From contig FPKD01000004.1 in NCBI GenBank assembly GCA_900119625.1, positions 1 to 64,000 of the forward strand: a stretch of 64,000 nucleotides of DNA, in the 5' to 3' direction. Below the pieces are notes generated by a model, which ran no database searches, was not told the origin of the DNA, and worked only from the letters and a program-made list of their open reading frames with translations. The position numbers and the translations under genes are program-made. Shown here piece by piece: positions 26,249 through 34,651 of this stretch. The stretch's first letter is position 1. Each line of letters starts with the position of its first letter. This DNA comes from Olsenella sp. kh2p3 (lineage in GTDB: Bacteria > Actinomycetota > Coriobacteriia > Coriobacteriales > Atopobiaceae).

Positions 26249-27001
26249 ATGAAGCGCGCACGGCAGACGTCGGAGTCAATCGAGCTGGCGGCAATTCTCG
26301 CATTCTCGGGCGGACTCATGGATGCGTACTCGTACCTCGCGCGCGGTAAGGTCTTTGCCAACGCGCAGACCGGTAACATCCTGCTCTTTGGCGTGAACCT
26401 TGCCGACGGCGACGTGGATCGCGCCCTTCACTACGCTGTGCCCGTGATCGCGTTCGCGGTGGGCATCGCCCTTGCGCACTCCATCAAGATCTTCTCCAAG
26501 GAGCGTCGCCTGCACTGGCGCCAGACCGCGCTTCTCGTCGAGGCGGCTCTTCTTTTTTTGGTGGCGTTCATCCCCGATGACCTCAACCTCATTGCTAACA
26601 GCCTCACATCTCTGGGTTGCGGGATTCAGGTACAGGCGTTCAGGAAGCTCCATGGAAACGGCTTTGCCACCACCATGTGCATTGGCAACCTGCGCAGCGG
26701 TACCCAGAAGCTCGTTGACTACGTGCACGAGAAGGACCGCGCGTACCTCGAGGGATGCTTGCTCTACTACGGGGTGATCCTCTGCTTTGCCATTGGCGCG
26801 ATTGCGGGCAGCCGCGTCATTGGGGCGCTGGGCTTGAGGGCGATTCTCGTGAGCCCCGCGCTGCTCCTGGTTTCGTTTGTCGTGATGTTCCAAGATCGCG
26901 AGAAGCGCGCTCGCGAGCGCGCTGCGGCGGCTGCTGCCGCCGGGGGCGCTGGGGCCGGAGCCGCTGGAGCTGCGGAGAAGCGCCCTTCGGCGTCAAAATG
27001 A
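26249..27001 (+). CDS. DUF1275 (YoaK-like) membrane protein
   Basis: A 250-aa protein with about six hydrophobic helices. The family signatures are AFSGGLMDAYSYLARG, FANAQTGNILLFGV and NGFATTMCIGNLRSGTQ. Function is not established for the family. The C-terminus is unusual: an Arg/Ala-rich stretch, a run of Ala/Gly residues, then KRPSASK, whose last codons (from 26982) lie inside the first unit of a 61-bp intergenic repeat. The stop TGA is therefore supplied by the repeat. Confidence 0.88.
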   Translation: MKRARQTSESIELAAILAFSGGLMDAYSYLARGKVFANAQTGNILLFGVNLADGDVDRALHYAVPVIAFAVGIALAHSIKIFSKERRLHWRQTALLVEAALLFLVAFIPDDLNLIANSLTSLGCGIQVQAFRKLHGNGFATTMCIGNLRSGTQKLVDYVHEKDRAYLEGCLLYYGVILCFAIGAIAGSRVIGALGLRAILVSPALLLVSFVVMFQDREKRARERAAAAAAAGGAGAGAAGAAEKRPSASK

Positions 27002-27176
27002 CGCCTGAGCAGCGACTTTGTGCGTGATCGCCGCGATATCGTGCCCTCCGGCGTCAAAACGGCGCCGGAACAGCGACTTTGTGCGTGATCGCCACGATAT
27101 CGTGCCCTCCGGCGATATGACGCCCGAGCGATGATTTCCGAAGCGGTTGCGTATAAAACGTGCTTCTCGGCGCCCG
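26982..27176 (-). repeat. 61-bp palindromic tandem repeat family, locus A (3 units, reverse orientation)
   Basis: Units begin at 26982, 27043 and 27104, an exact 61-bp step. Each has a palindromic half built on CTCCGGCGTCAAAA/GGCGCCGGA and a conserved spacer with CAGCGACTTTGTGCG. The reverse complement aligns with loci at 44.65 kb and 47.68 kb (GCCGGAGGGCACG in common with locus B). 61 is not a multiple of three, so the units are not a coding repeat. The third unit is more diverged. Confidence 0.85.
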
Positions 27177-27306
27177 TTTTTCTCCGCAAGGGCTTTTTCG
27201 ACAAGCACGGTGGAGAATAACTCCCTTTTGGGTACACTACTCCACACGGCTATGAGCCGCTGTTCTCTGATAACGCGTATGGTGGCAGTGTCCCCATTCC
27301 ATCTCT

Positions 27307-27678
27307 GGGGGTGACTGGTTTCGACAGGGTGCATCTGAGATGGGCAGCAGGCCGTGGTCTCCTCGCCACGTAAAACAGGGGAACCGTCAAATTGAATTGA
27401 CGACAACTCTTCTTACGAGCCTCAGCTGGCTCTCGCTGCTTAGTCTTAACTAACCAGCGCGTCAAACCGGGGGTCTCTCCCGCTCCCGGGGCGGCGTCAT
27501 TCTAGGGAGACGCTCGCGCGGATGTAGTCGGTATGCCGCGCGCTAAGATCAAACCGGCTGGGAGGCTAAGCGCGGGCTACCGGGTGCGCGGCCTCCAAGA
27601 CTTAACCGGCAGCTGAGCCTGGAGACACCTGTCAGGGACGTGCTTTGGACCGGAGTTCGATTCTCCGCACCTCCACCA
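27307..27678 (+). ncRNA. ssrA: transfer-messenger RNA (tmRNA)
   Basis: The 5' end GGGGGTGACTGGTTTCGAC is the tmRNA hallmark. The 3' end carries the T-arm GGAGTTCGATTCTCC and terminates in CACCTCCACCA at 27678; GGGGGTG and CACCTCC pair into the acceptor stem. The tag frame ends GCT CTC GCT GCT TAG (LALAA, stop 27440-27442). Reading back, the frame gives DDNSSYEPQLALAA, starting at GAC 27398, with an in-frame TGA at 27392-27394. A strong terminator follows. It rescues stalled ribosomes with SmpB and RNase R, encoded 3-7 kb upstream. Confidence 0.97.
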
Positions 27679-27687
27679 AAAGCGTAG

Positions 27688-27721
27688 GCGTCGAACCCCG
27701 TAATGGGGTTCGACGCTTTTT
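27688..27721 (+). terminator. ssrA intrinsic terminator
   Basis: A perfect 12-bp stem, GCGTCGAACCCC (27688-27699) with GGGGTTCGACGC (27705-27716), is followed by TTTTT. It lies ten nt after the tmRNA 3' end. Confidence 0.95.
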
Positions 27722-27781
27722 GTATAGTTGGATGGTCGCGCGTGGCGTGGCAACGTGACAGTTCGTATTCGGAGGCGGTCT

Positions 27782-28675
27782 ATGGGCAGCAACGACAAGC
27801 CCGCCCTCGTCCTCGAGGGCGGCGGCTACAGGGGCATCTTCACGGCCGGCGTTCTCGACGTCCTTCTCGAGAACGGCATCTACACCAGCTCGTTCAAGAG
27901 CGTGTGGGGCGTCTCGGCGGGCGCGCTCAACGCAGTGAGCTACCGCTCGCGCCAGATTGGCCGCACCATGCGCATCATGCTGACCTTCCGCGACGACCCG
28001 CGCATGATGTCTCTCCTCTCACTGGTGCGCACGGGCAACCTCGCCGGGACCGACTTCATGTACGACGAGGTCCAGAATCACATTGACCCCTGCGACTTGA
28101 ATGTCTTTGACAAGGACCTCACGCCTATGTACTTCGTGGCATCCGACGTGCTGTTTGGCACGCCGGCCTATCTGCCCGTGGAGGGTGAGAGGCTCGACGC
28201 CACCAAGGCCCGCGCGTCCGCGTCTTTGCCAGGCGTCTCGACGATGGTCGAGATAGACGGTCACCGCTACCTCGACGGCGGCACCACAGACTCGATCCCC
28301 TTTGCCGTTGCCATGGGGCTCGACGACGCGCCCGAGGTCCCCGGTGCAGAGCCCGCAGACCGTGCGCTCGTAGTGCTCACGCAGGATCGCACCTACATCA
28401 AGGACGGAGCCACCGAGCGCGCCATCCTGAGGACCCACCGCTACGACGCCTACCCCTACTACGAGCAGGCCCTTGCCACGCGCGCCGATCGCTACAACGC
28501 GCAGCGAGAAGAACTTGCCGGCCTAGAGGCCGAGGGGCGCGCGCTGGTGCTGAGGCCGCCCGAGCCGGTGAAGATTCGCACCTCCGAGCACAATGGCGAG
28601 CCGCTCCTGCGCCTCTATCTGCAGGGCCGCCAGGAGGCAATGAGCCATCTCGACGAGATTCGCGCGTTTCTGTAG
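27782..28675 (+). CDS. patatin-like phospholipase
   Basis: A 297-aa patatin-fold lipid hydrolase. The oxyanion loop is LEGGGYRGIF, the nucleophile elbow is GVSAGALNA (GxSxG) and the catalytic aspartate is in YLDGGTTDSIPF (DGG). It resembles YjjU-type bacterial patatins. No signal peptide is visible, so it probably acts on inner-leaflet or intracellular lipids. GGAGGCGG precedes the ATG; a frame from 27728 is less likely. TAG stop. Confidence 0.9.
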   Translation: MGSNDKPALVLEGGGYRGIFTAGVLDVLLENGIYTSSFKSVWGVSAGALNAVSYRSRQIGRTMRIMLTFRDDPRMMSLLSLVRTGNLAGTDFMYDEVQNHIDPCDLNVFDKDLTPMYFVASDVLFGTPAYLPVEGERLDATKARASASLPGVSTMVEIDGHRYLDGGTTDSIPFAVAMGLDDAPEVPGAEPADRALVVLTQDRTYIKDGATERAILRTHRYDAYPYYEQALATRADRYNAQREELAGLEAEGRALVLRPPEPVKIRTSEHNGEPLLRLYLQGRQEAMSHLDEIRAFL

Positions 28676-28693
28676 GGGCGTTCTTTCTGCGCT

Positions 28694-28719
28694 ATCATTG
28701 AATTCAATGATGTCATTGA
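28694..28719 (+). promoter_or_regulatory. palindromic operator of the AbrB/ParE operon
   Basis: ATCATTGAATTCAATGAT (28694-28711) is a perfect 18-bp palindrome. An extra half-site, TCATTGA (28713-28719), follows directly. It lies just before the ribosome site of the antitoxin gene, as expected for autoregulation by an AbrB-type antitoxin. Confidence 0.7.
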
Positions 28720-28731
28720 CAGGAGGTTGCA

Positions 28732-29013
28732 ATGGCCTTGACCATGACTACTAAGCTCACCAAAGGTGGCCAGACAACCATTCCGAAAGAGATTCGCACC
28801 GCCTTGGGCATTGGCGATGAGGCGCGCGTGTGGTGGCGGCTCGATGGTGATCACGCAACTCTCTCGTCTGAACCGCCCCTGCCGAATACGGTTTCTTCTC
28901 ACGAGGAGTTTTGGGATGGGATTGAGCTTGCCCTGTCTGATGTGGCGAGCGGGAGAACGCGCGACGCTCGTGAACTGTCTCGAGAGCTAAGAGAACGACA
29001 TGGACTCAAATAA
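28732..29013 (+). CDS. AbrB/SpoVT-type antitoxin
   Basis: A 93-aa protein. Residues 5-45 are a SpoVT/AbrB swapped-hairpin DNA-binding domain (TKLTKGGQTTIPKEIRTALG, then DEARVWWRLDGD). The C-terminal half is polar and helical (LALSDVASGRTRDARELSRE), suited to binding a toxin. AGGAGG lies before the ATG. It overlaps the toxin gene by 14 nt. Confidence 0.88.
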   Translation: MALTMTTKLTKGGQTTIPKEIRTALGIGDEARVWWRLDGDHATLSSEPPLPNTVSSHEEFWDGIELALSDVASGRTRDARELSRELRERHGLK

Positions 29014-29317
29014 CTATAGAGTGGAGGTTACAGACGCCTTTGCCGATGATATTGAGGAGGCAGTGACCTACTGCGAGACACAGTCAGGCAAACAGAGCGC
29101 CGCTCGTTTTCTCCAGAGATACGATTCTTTTCTAGAGCTTGTGTCCATGCTGCCTGGGCATGGCTCCCTCATCGGTGACTCGGGCCTGCGATGGCGTCAG
29201 CTGGGGGTGTTTATCGCCGTGTACCAGGTCGACGAAGCTGGCAGCGTGGTGACCCTTCTTCGCCTCTACCACCTCTCAACAAACTGGCGTTATCACATTC
29301 TGGGCAGTTCGGAGTAA
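29000..29317 (+). CDS. RelE/ParE-superfamily toxin
   Basis: A 105-aa RelE/ParE-fold protein. It begins YRVEVTDAFADDIEEAVTYC, and the C-terminal strands (GVFIAVYQVDEAGSVVTLLR, LYHLSTNWRYHIL) match the fold. It starts inside the AbrB-like antitoxin gene. ParE-type toxins target gyrase and RelE-type toxins cleave mRNA; the sequence alone does not decide. AbrB-fold antitoxins more often pair with MazF or PIN toxins, so this pair is a less common combination. Confidence 0.85.
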   Translation: MDSNNYRVEVTDAFADDIEEAVTYCETQSGKQSAARFLQRYDSFLELVSMLPGHGSLIGDSGLRWRQLGVFIAVYQVDEAGSVVTLLRLYHLSTNWRYHILGSSE

Positions 29318-29410
29318 TGTGAACGCGCTGCTGCACCGCGCGTGAGGCAGGGTCCTTTCACTTGTCAAAATTGTGTGGAAAAAAAGCTCGCAAAACAGGG
29401 CGTCTATGGC

Positions 29411-29418
29411 TGTATACT
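29411..29418 (+). promoter_or_regulatory. candidate promoter of rplM-rpsI
   Basis: TGTATACT is an extended -10 (TG then TATACT at 29413-29418). No good -35 lies 16-18 nt upstream. It would leave a leader of about 100 nt with small inverted repeats (CAGAG-N9-CTCTG), possibly used for ribosomal-protein feedback. Low confidence. Confidence 0.4.
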
Positions 29419-29517
29419 TTTAAAGCTTTTCCACCCAGAGCCCCGTAACCTCTGTTTCGAAAAAGCACGGCGGCCTGTCCAGAGGCAGCCATTCAAGATG
29501 TGTGTAGGAGGAGTCAA

Positions 29518-29958
<441 letters not shown>

Positions 29959-29961
29959 CCG

Positions 29962-30357
<396 letters not shown>

Positions 30358-30380
30358 GTTTTCTCGTCGCTTTGCCCCTT

Positions 30381-30415
30381 ATCGGGACCCGCACTTGCTG
30401 CGGGTCCCGATTTTT
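30381..30415 (+). terminator. rplM-rpsI intrinsic terminator
   Basis: A 13-bp stem, ATCGGGACCCGCA (30381-30393) with TGCGGGTCCCGAT (30399-30411), has a five-base loop and is followed by TTTTT. It lies 24 nt after the rpsI stop. Confidence 0.95.
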
Positions 30416-30468
30416 AGTTGTCGGGCCTGCACCTGCCTTCCGTCCCCTTTGCCCCCACCTCCTTGCCG

Positions 30469-30547
30469 TTCTTTAGCGGTATTTGAGAATCGCGCTACTC
30501 GCCAACTGGGAAAACGCGGTGCTCGATTCTCAGAAACCGCTAAAGAA
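30469..30547. repeat. 79-bp inverted-repeat element, copy 1
   Basis: The left arm TTCTTTAGCGGTATTTGAGA... (30469-30492) and right arm (30524-30547) match as inverted repeats at 22 of 24 positions, around a 31-bp centre. A second element with the same length and arms lies at 53040-53118 in the opposite orientation. It sits in the gap between rpsI and glmM. It looks like a small mobile (MITE/REP-like) element with no coding capacity. Confidence 0.85.
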
Positions 30548-30675
30548 TGGGGAGGCTGGGAGAAGGATGGACGCGCCGGAATTCGAGGGGCCCGCTCCCC
30601 ACAGTGTGGCCACAGGTAACTGGTAAAATCACACCCGTCTGTGCACGACCGGTACCCCGAAACAAGGAGCGAGAA

Positions 30676-32013
30676 ATGAAGTACTTCGGAACCGACGGCT
30701 TTAGGGGCAGGGCCAACGAGGGCCTCAATGTTGACCACGCCTATAAGATCGGGCGCTTCGTAGGCTGGTACTACGGTGCTCGTCGCGGCGCCAAGGCACG
30801 CGTGCTCATTGGCAAGGACACCCGCCGTTCGAGCTACATGTTCGAGTCCGCGCTGGTCGCAGGCCTGGTTGCCAGTGGCGCCGACGCCTACATGCTGCAC
30901 GTCATCCCCACGCCTGGCGTTTCGTATGAGGTCATCGATGGCGGTTTTGACTGTGGCGTCATGATTACCGCAAGCCACAACCCCTTTACGGACAACGGCA
31001 TCAAGCTCGTGAACCGCGAGGGCTACAAGATGGACGAGGACGTGCTCGAGCGGGTCGAGGACTACATCGACGGCAAGCTCGAGGTTCCTCTCGCCACCGG
31101 TGACGCCATTGGCTGCACCGTTGACTACATGCAGGGCCGCAACCGTTACATCGCGCACCTCATTGCCTCCTGCGGCTTCTCCATGCAGGGCGTCAAGGTG
31201 GGCCTGGACTGCGCAAACGGCGCCGCCTCCAGCGTTGCCCGCCCGGTCTTTGATGCCATGGGCGCCGAGACCCACGTCATCAACAACGCGCCCAACGGCT
31301 TCAACATCAACGTCGACTGCGGCTCGACCCATATCCAGCGCCTGCAGGACTTCGTCGTGCGCAACGGCCTCGACGTTGGCTTTGCCTACGACGGCGATGC
31401 CGATCGCTGCCTGGCCGTGGACGAGCGCGGCCGCCTGGTCGACGGCGACCTCATCCTCTACGTGTGCGGCACCTACATGGCAAAGCACGGGCGTCTTGCC
31501 AAGAACACCGTGGTTCCCACGGTGATGAGCAACTTTGGCTTCTTCAAGGCGCTTGACGCCGCCGGCATCTCCTACGAGAAGACCGCGGTGGGCGACAAGA
31601 ACGTGTGGGCATGCATGATGGAGAACGGCTACACCCTGGGTGGCGAACAGTCCGGCCACATCATCTTTGGCGACCTCGAGAAGACCGGCGACGGCATCAT
31701 GACGAGCCTTCGCATCATGGAGGTCCTGCGTGCCGAGCGCGAGAAGCTCTCCGAGCTCACGCGTCCCGTCACGCTTTATCCGCAGCAGCTCGTGAATGTG
31801 CGCGTTGCCGACAAGGACGCAGCCATGGCTGCGCCCGAGGTCAAGGAGGCTGTGACAGCGGCCGAGAAGTTCCTCGAGGGCAACGGTCGCGTGCTGGTGC
31901 GCGCTTCGGGCACCGAGCCCCTGGTCCGCGTGCTTGCCGAGGCTCCGGAGGAGCGCCTGTGCCAGGAGGCCAATGCCATTGTCCTCAAGGCCTTGGAGCC
32001 GTTCAAGGAGTAG
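30676..32013 (+). CDS. glmM: phosphoglucosamine mutase GlmM
   Basis: Converts glucosamine 6-phosphate to glucosamine 1-phosphate for UDP-GlcNAc and peptidoglycan synthesis. The 445-aa protein has the phosphoserine loop MITASHNPFTDNGIK, the metal loop AYDGDADRC, the sugar loop GGEQSGHIIF and the phosphate loop VRASGTEPLVRV. The start MKYFGTDGFRG is the canonical N-terminus. glmS, the previous step in the pathway, lies directly downstream. Confidence 0.98.
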   Translation: MKYFGTDGFRGRANEGLNVDHAYKIGRFVGWYYGARRGAKARVLIGKDTRRSSYMFESALVAGLVASGADAYMLHVIPTPGVSYEVIDGGFDCGVMITASHNPFTDNGIKLVNREGYKMDEDVLERVEDYIDGKLEVPLATGDAIGCTVDYMQGRNRYIAHLIASCGFSMQGVKVGLDCANGAASSVARPVFDAMGAETHVINNAPNGFNINVDCGSTHIQRLQDFVVRNGLDVGFAYDGDADRCLAVDERGRLVDGDLILYVCGTYMAKHGRLAKNTVVPTVMSNFGFFKALDAAGISYEKTAVGDKNVWACMMENGYTLGGEQSGHIIFGDLEKTGDGIMTSLRIMEVLRAEREKLSELTRPVTLYPQQLVNVRVADKDAAMAAPEVKEAVTAAEKFLEGNGRVLVRASGTEPLVRVLAEAPEERLCQEANAIVLKALEPFKE

Positions 32014-32031
32014 GGCGCATCGCCTTGTCCG

Positions 32032-32058
32032 CGCCGCCGAGTTCCAAGCCCGGCGGCG
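32032..32058 (+). terminator. hairpin between glmM and glmS
   Basis: CGCCGCCG (32032-32039) pairs with CGGCGGCG (32051-32058), followed by TGGTTTCTCTC. It is a weak intrinsic terminator or attenuator. I see no glmS-ribozyme core in the 175-nt gap. Confidence 0.5.
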
Positions 32059-32188
32059 TGGTTTCTCTCCGTCGATACCAGCTTGGCTACAGGGCCACCA
32101 CCTGTGGCTGATAGACTCTATGCATCGTTTGCCAAGATGGCGCAAAAACGTGCACGCTAACCAAAAACTGTAAGCGAGGGGGCCAAAC

Positions 32189-34039
32189 ATGTGCGGAATC
32201 GTGGGATACACCGGCAAGAAGCAGGCTGCTCAGTTCCTTCTTGACGGGCTGGCAACGCTTGAGTACCGCGGCTATGACTCGGCAGGCGTCGAGGTTCTGT
32301 CGCCCGATGGAGAGCTCCATGGCGTGAAGTGCGCCGGTCGCGTCTCTATCTTGGCCGACCGCTGCAAGACCGCCAACCTCACGGGAACTACGGGCATCGC
32401 GCACACGCGCTGGGCCACTCACGGCGCTCCAACCGACAAGAACGCCCACCCGCACCTGGACTGCACCGGCCGCATTGCCATTGTCCACAACGGCATCATC
32501 GAGAACTACCGCGAGCTCCGCAGCTACCTGGCGCGCAATGGCCACACCTTTGCCTCCGACACAGACTCCGAGGTCGTGGCGCACCTCGTCGAGGACGCGT
32601 GGGCCGGCCCCTGCAAGGGCGATCTGGTTGCTGCCGTGAGCAACGCCGTGAGCCGCCTTGAGGGCTCCTGGGCGCTCGCCGTTGTGTGTGCCGACGCCCC
32701 CGGCCAGCTTGTCGTTGCACGCAATGGCTCGCCGCTCGTGGTGGCCTCCACGCCCGAAGGCGCCTACGCAGCCTCCGACGTCACGCCGCTTGCAAGCGTG
32801 ACGTCTCATGTCGTCCAGCTCGAGAACGGCCAGATTGCACGCCTCGAGGAGTCCGGCAAGGTGACCGTCTACGACTCCGAGGGCACTACCGTTGAGCACC
32901 CCAGCACCTTCGACATCGACTGGGATGCCTCGGCCGCAACGCTCGGTGGCTACGCCGACTTCATGGAGAAGGAGATCTCTGAGCAGCCCGAGGCTATCGA
33001 GCGCCTGCTCAAGGGCCGCCTGGGCGAGAAGGGCATCCTCCTTGACGAGCTGCGCATGAGCGAGAAGGACCTTGCGGCCGTGGACCGCATCTTCATCATT
33101 GCCTGCGGCACTTCCTACCACGTGGGGCTTATCGCCCGCACCCTCATCCAGACCTGGGCGCACGTTCCGGTTGTCTGCGAGTATGCGTCCGAATTCAACT
33201 ACGAGCAGGACGTCCTCATCACCGACCATACCCTCTGCCTGATCATCACGCAGTCCGGCGAGACAGCAGATACCCTCACGGCGGCACGCCGCATGAAGGG
33301 CATGGGCTGCAAGGTCTTCGCCGTGACCAATGTGCTGGGCTCCTCCGCCGCGCGCGAGTCTGACGGCGTGCTCTACGTGCAGGCTGGCCCGGAGGTCTGC
33401 GTGTGCTCCACCAAGGCCTACACCGCCCAGATGGTGGCCTGCGCGCTCTTTGCGCTGCGCTTGGCGCAGGCCAACGGCCACATGGACGCCGCCGAGGTGA
33501 GCGGCCACTACGCCGATCTTGCCACGCTGCCTGACCTTATCCGCACCGTGCTCTCCCGTGCCTGGCAGGACAAGCAGGCTGCGACCGTCTTCCGCCGCGC
33601 TCACTCTGCGCTGTTCCTCGGCCGCGGCGTCAACTCCACCACTGCCTACGAGGGCGCGCTCAAGCTCAAGGAGATTAGCTACCTGCACGCTGAGGCATAT
33701 CCTGCGGGCGAGATGAAGCACGGCCCCATCGCCCTGCTCGAGCCTGGCTTCCCGGTGGTGGCCATCGTCCCCGAGGACCGCGTGCACGACAAGACCGTCT
33801 CGAACATCCAGGAGGTCATCGCCCGCGGCGCCACCTGCGTGGCGGTAGCCACCGACGGTGACGAGTCCGTGGCCTCGCTCTGCGAGCACGTGCTGTGGAT
33901 TCCGCCTGTGGAGGACGAGCTTCTCGTCCCCATTGTTGCCGTTGTTCACCTGCAGGTGCTGGCTCGCTACGTTGCCCGCTCGCGTGGGTGCGACGTGGAC
34001 AAGCCCAGGAACCTCGCCAAGTCCGTCACGGTGGAGTAG
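32189..34039 (+). CDS. glmS: glutamine-fructose-6-phosphate aminotransferase GlmS
   Basis: Makes glucosamine 6-phosphate from fructose 6-phosphate and glutamine. The 616-aa protein starts MCGIVGYTGKK, with catalytic Cys2 once Met1 is removed. The glutaminase half includes TRWATHGAPTDKNAHPH. Two SIS domains follow (ACGTSYHVGLIARTLIQ, ITQSGETADTLTA), and the end DVDKPRNLAKSVTVE is the invariant GlmS C-terminus. GAGGGGG precedes the ATG. acpS begins three nt after the stop. Confidence 0.98.
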   Translation: MCGIVGYTGKKQAAQFLLDGLATLEYRGYDSAGVEVLSPDGELHGVKCAGRVSILADRCKTANLTGTTGIAHTRWATHGAPTDKNAHPHLDCTGRIAIVHNGIIENYRELRSYLARNGHTFASDTDSEVVAHLVEDAWAGPCKGDLVAAVSNAVSRLEGSWALAVVCADAPGQLVVARNGSPLVVASTPEGAYAASDVTPLASVTSHVVQLENGQIARLEESGKVTVYDSEGTTVEHPSTFDIDWDASAATLGGYADFMEKEISEQPEAIERLLKGRLGEKGILLDELRMSEKDLAAVDRIFIIACGTSYHVGLIARTLIQTWAHVPVVCEYASEFNYEQDVLITDHTLCLIITQSGETADTLTAARRMKGMGCKVFAVTNVLGSSAARESDGVLYVQAGPEVCVCSTKAYTAQMVACALFALRLAQANGHMDAAEVSGHYADLATLPDLIRTVLSRAWQDKQAATVFRRAHSALFLGRGVNSTTAYEGALKLKEISYLHAEAYPAGEMKHGPIALLEPGFPVVAIVPEDRVHDKTVSNIQEVIARGATCVAVATDGDESVASLCEHVLWIPPVEDELLVPIVAVVHLQVLARYVARSRGCDVDKPRNLAKSVTVE

Positions 34040-34042
34040 CGC

Positions 34043-34645
34043 ATGGCCCTGGCTGGCATTGGCGTCGACATGCTCGAGATTTCGCGCATGGAGCGCACCA
34101 TGCGCCGCAGGCCGTCGTTTCTCCGCCGCGTGTTTACGGAGGAGGAGCGCTCCTACTGCGACGCATGCGCGCGCCCGGCCGAGCATTACGCGGCGCGTTT
34201 TGCGGCGCGAGAGGCAGTTGTCAAGGCGCTGGGCACGGGCTTCTCGAACGGCGTGGGTTTCTCGGATGTCTCGGTGACCATGGACGCGCAGGGAAGGCCC
34301 CGTGCGCTGCTTACCGGCCGCGCCGCCCAGATTGCCCGCGAGGGTGGCGTGCGTGAGGTGGCGCTTTCTCTCTCGTACACGCGCGACGTGGCGGTTGCCA
34401 ACGCCGTGGCAGTGACAGACGAGGTTCGTCCCCAGCCCGATGACCGTCCCGACCCGGAGCGCGAGCTTGCTGCCTCGTTTCGTGAAGCGCGTTCTGTGTT
34501 GGATGAGCTTGAACAGGCGCAAGATGGGATAATGGCTGGCGTGCCGGGAGAGCATTCCGTCGCCGACACCCAGATGACACAAGAGGAAGGCGATGCCGGG
34601 GGAGCCGCGGATTTATCCGCGCCGGCCGAGCCAGCCAAGGAGTAG
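34043..34645 (+). CDS. acpS: holo-[acyl-carrier-protein] synthase with C-terminal extension
   Basis: Transfers phosphopantetheine from CoA to acyl carrier protein. The core is AGIGVDMLEISRMERT (metal-binding Asp) and FAAREAVVKALGTGF (catalytic Glu), with SLSYTRDVAVANAV closing the fold near residue 128. Usual AcpS is 115-130 aa. This one has about 70 more residues, acidic and low-complexity (DDRPDPERELAASFREAR, ending in a Pro/Ala-rich tail). It follows glmS by three nt and precedes nnr by six nt. Confidence 0.92.
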   Translation: MALAGIGVDMLEISRMERTMRRRPSFLRRVFTEEERSYCDACARPAEHYAARFAAREAVVKALGTGFSNGVGFSDVSVTMDAQGRPRALLTGRAAQIAREGGVREVALSLSYTRDVAVANAVAVTDEVRPQPDDRPDPERELAASFREARSVLDELEQAQDGIMAGVPGEHSVADTQMTQEEGDAGGAADLSAPAEPAKE

Positions 34646-34651
34646 AACGAT

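Noticed and set aside
26982..27176. CRISPR array
   Set aside because: The 61-bp units are contiguous and repeat along their whole length; there are no unique spacers and no cas genes.
32014..32188. glmS ribozyme
   Set aside because: The gap is short, and I could not find the conserved core or pseudoknot pairing.
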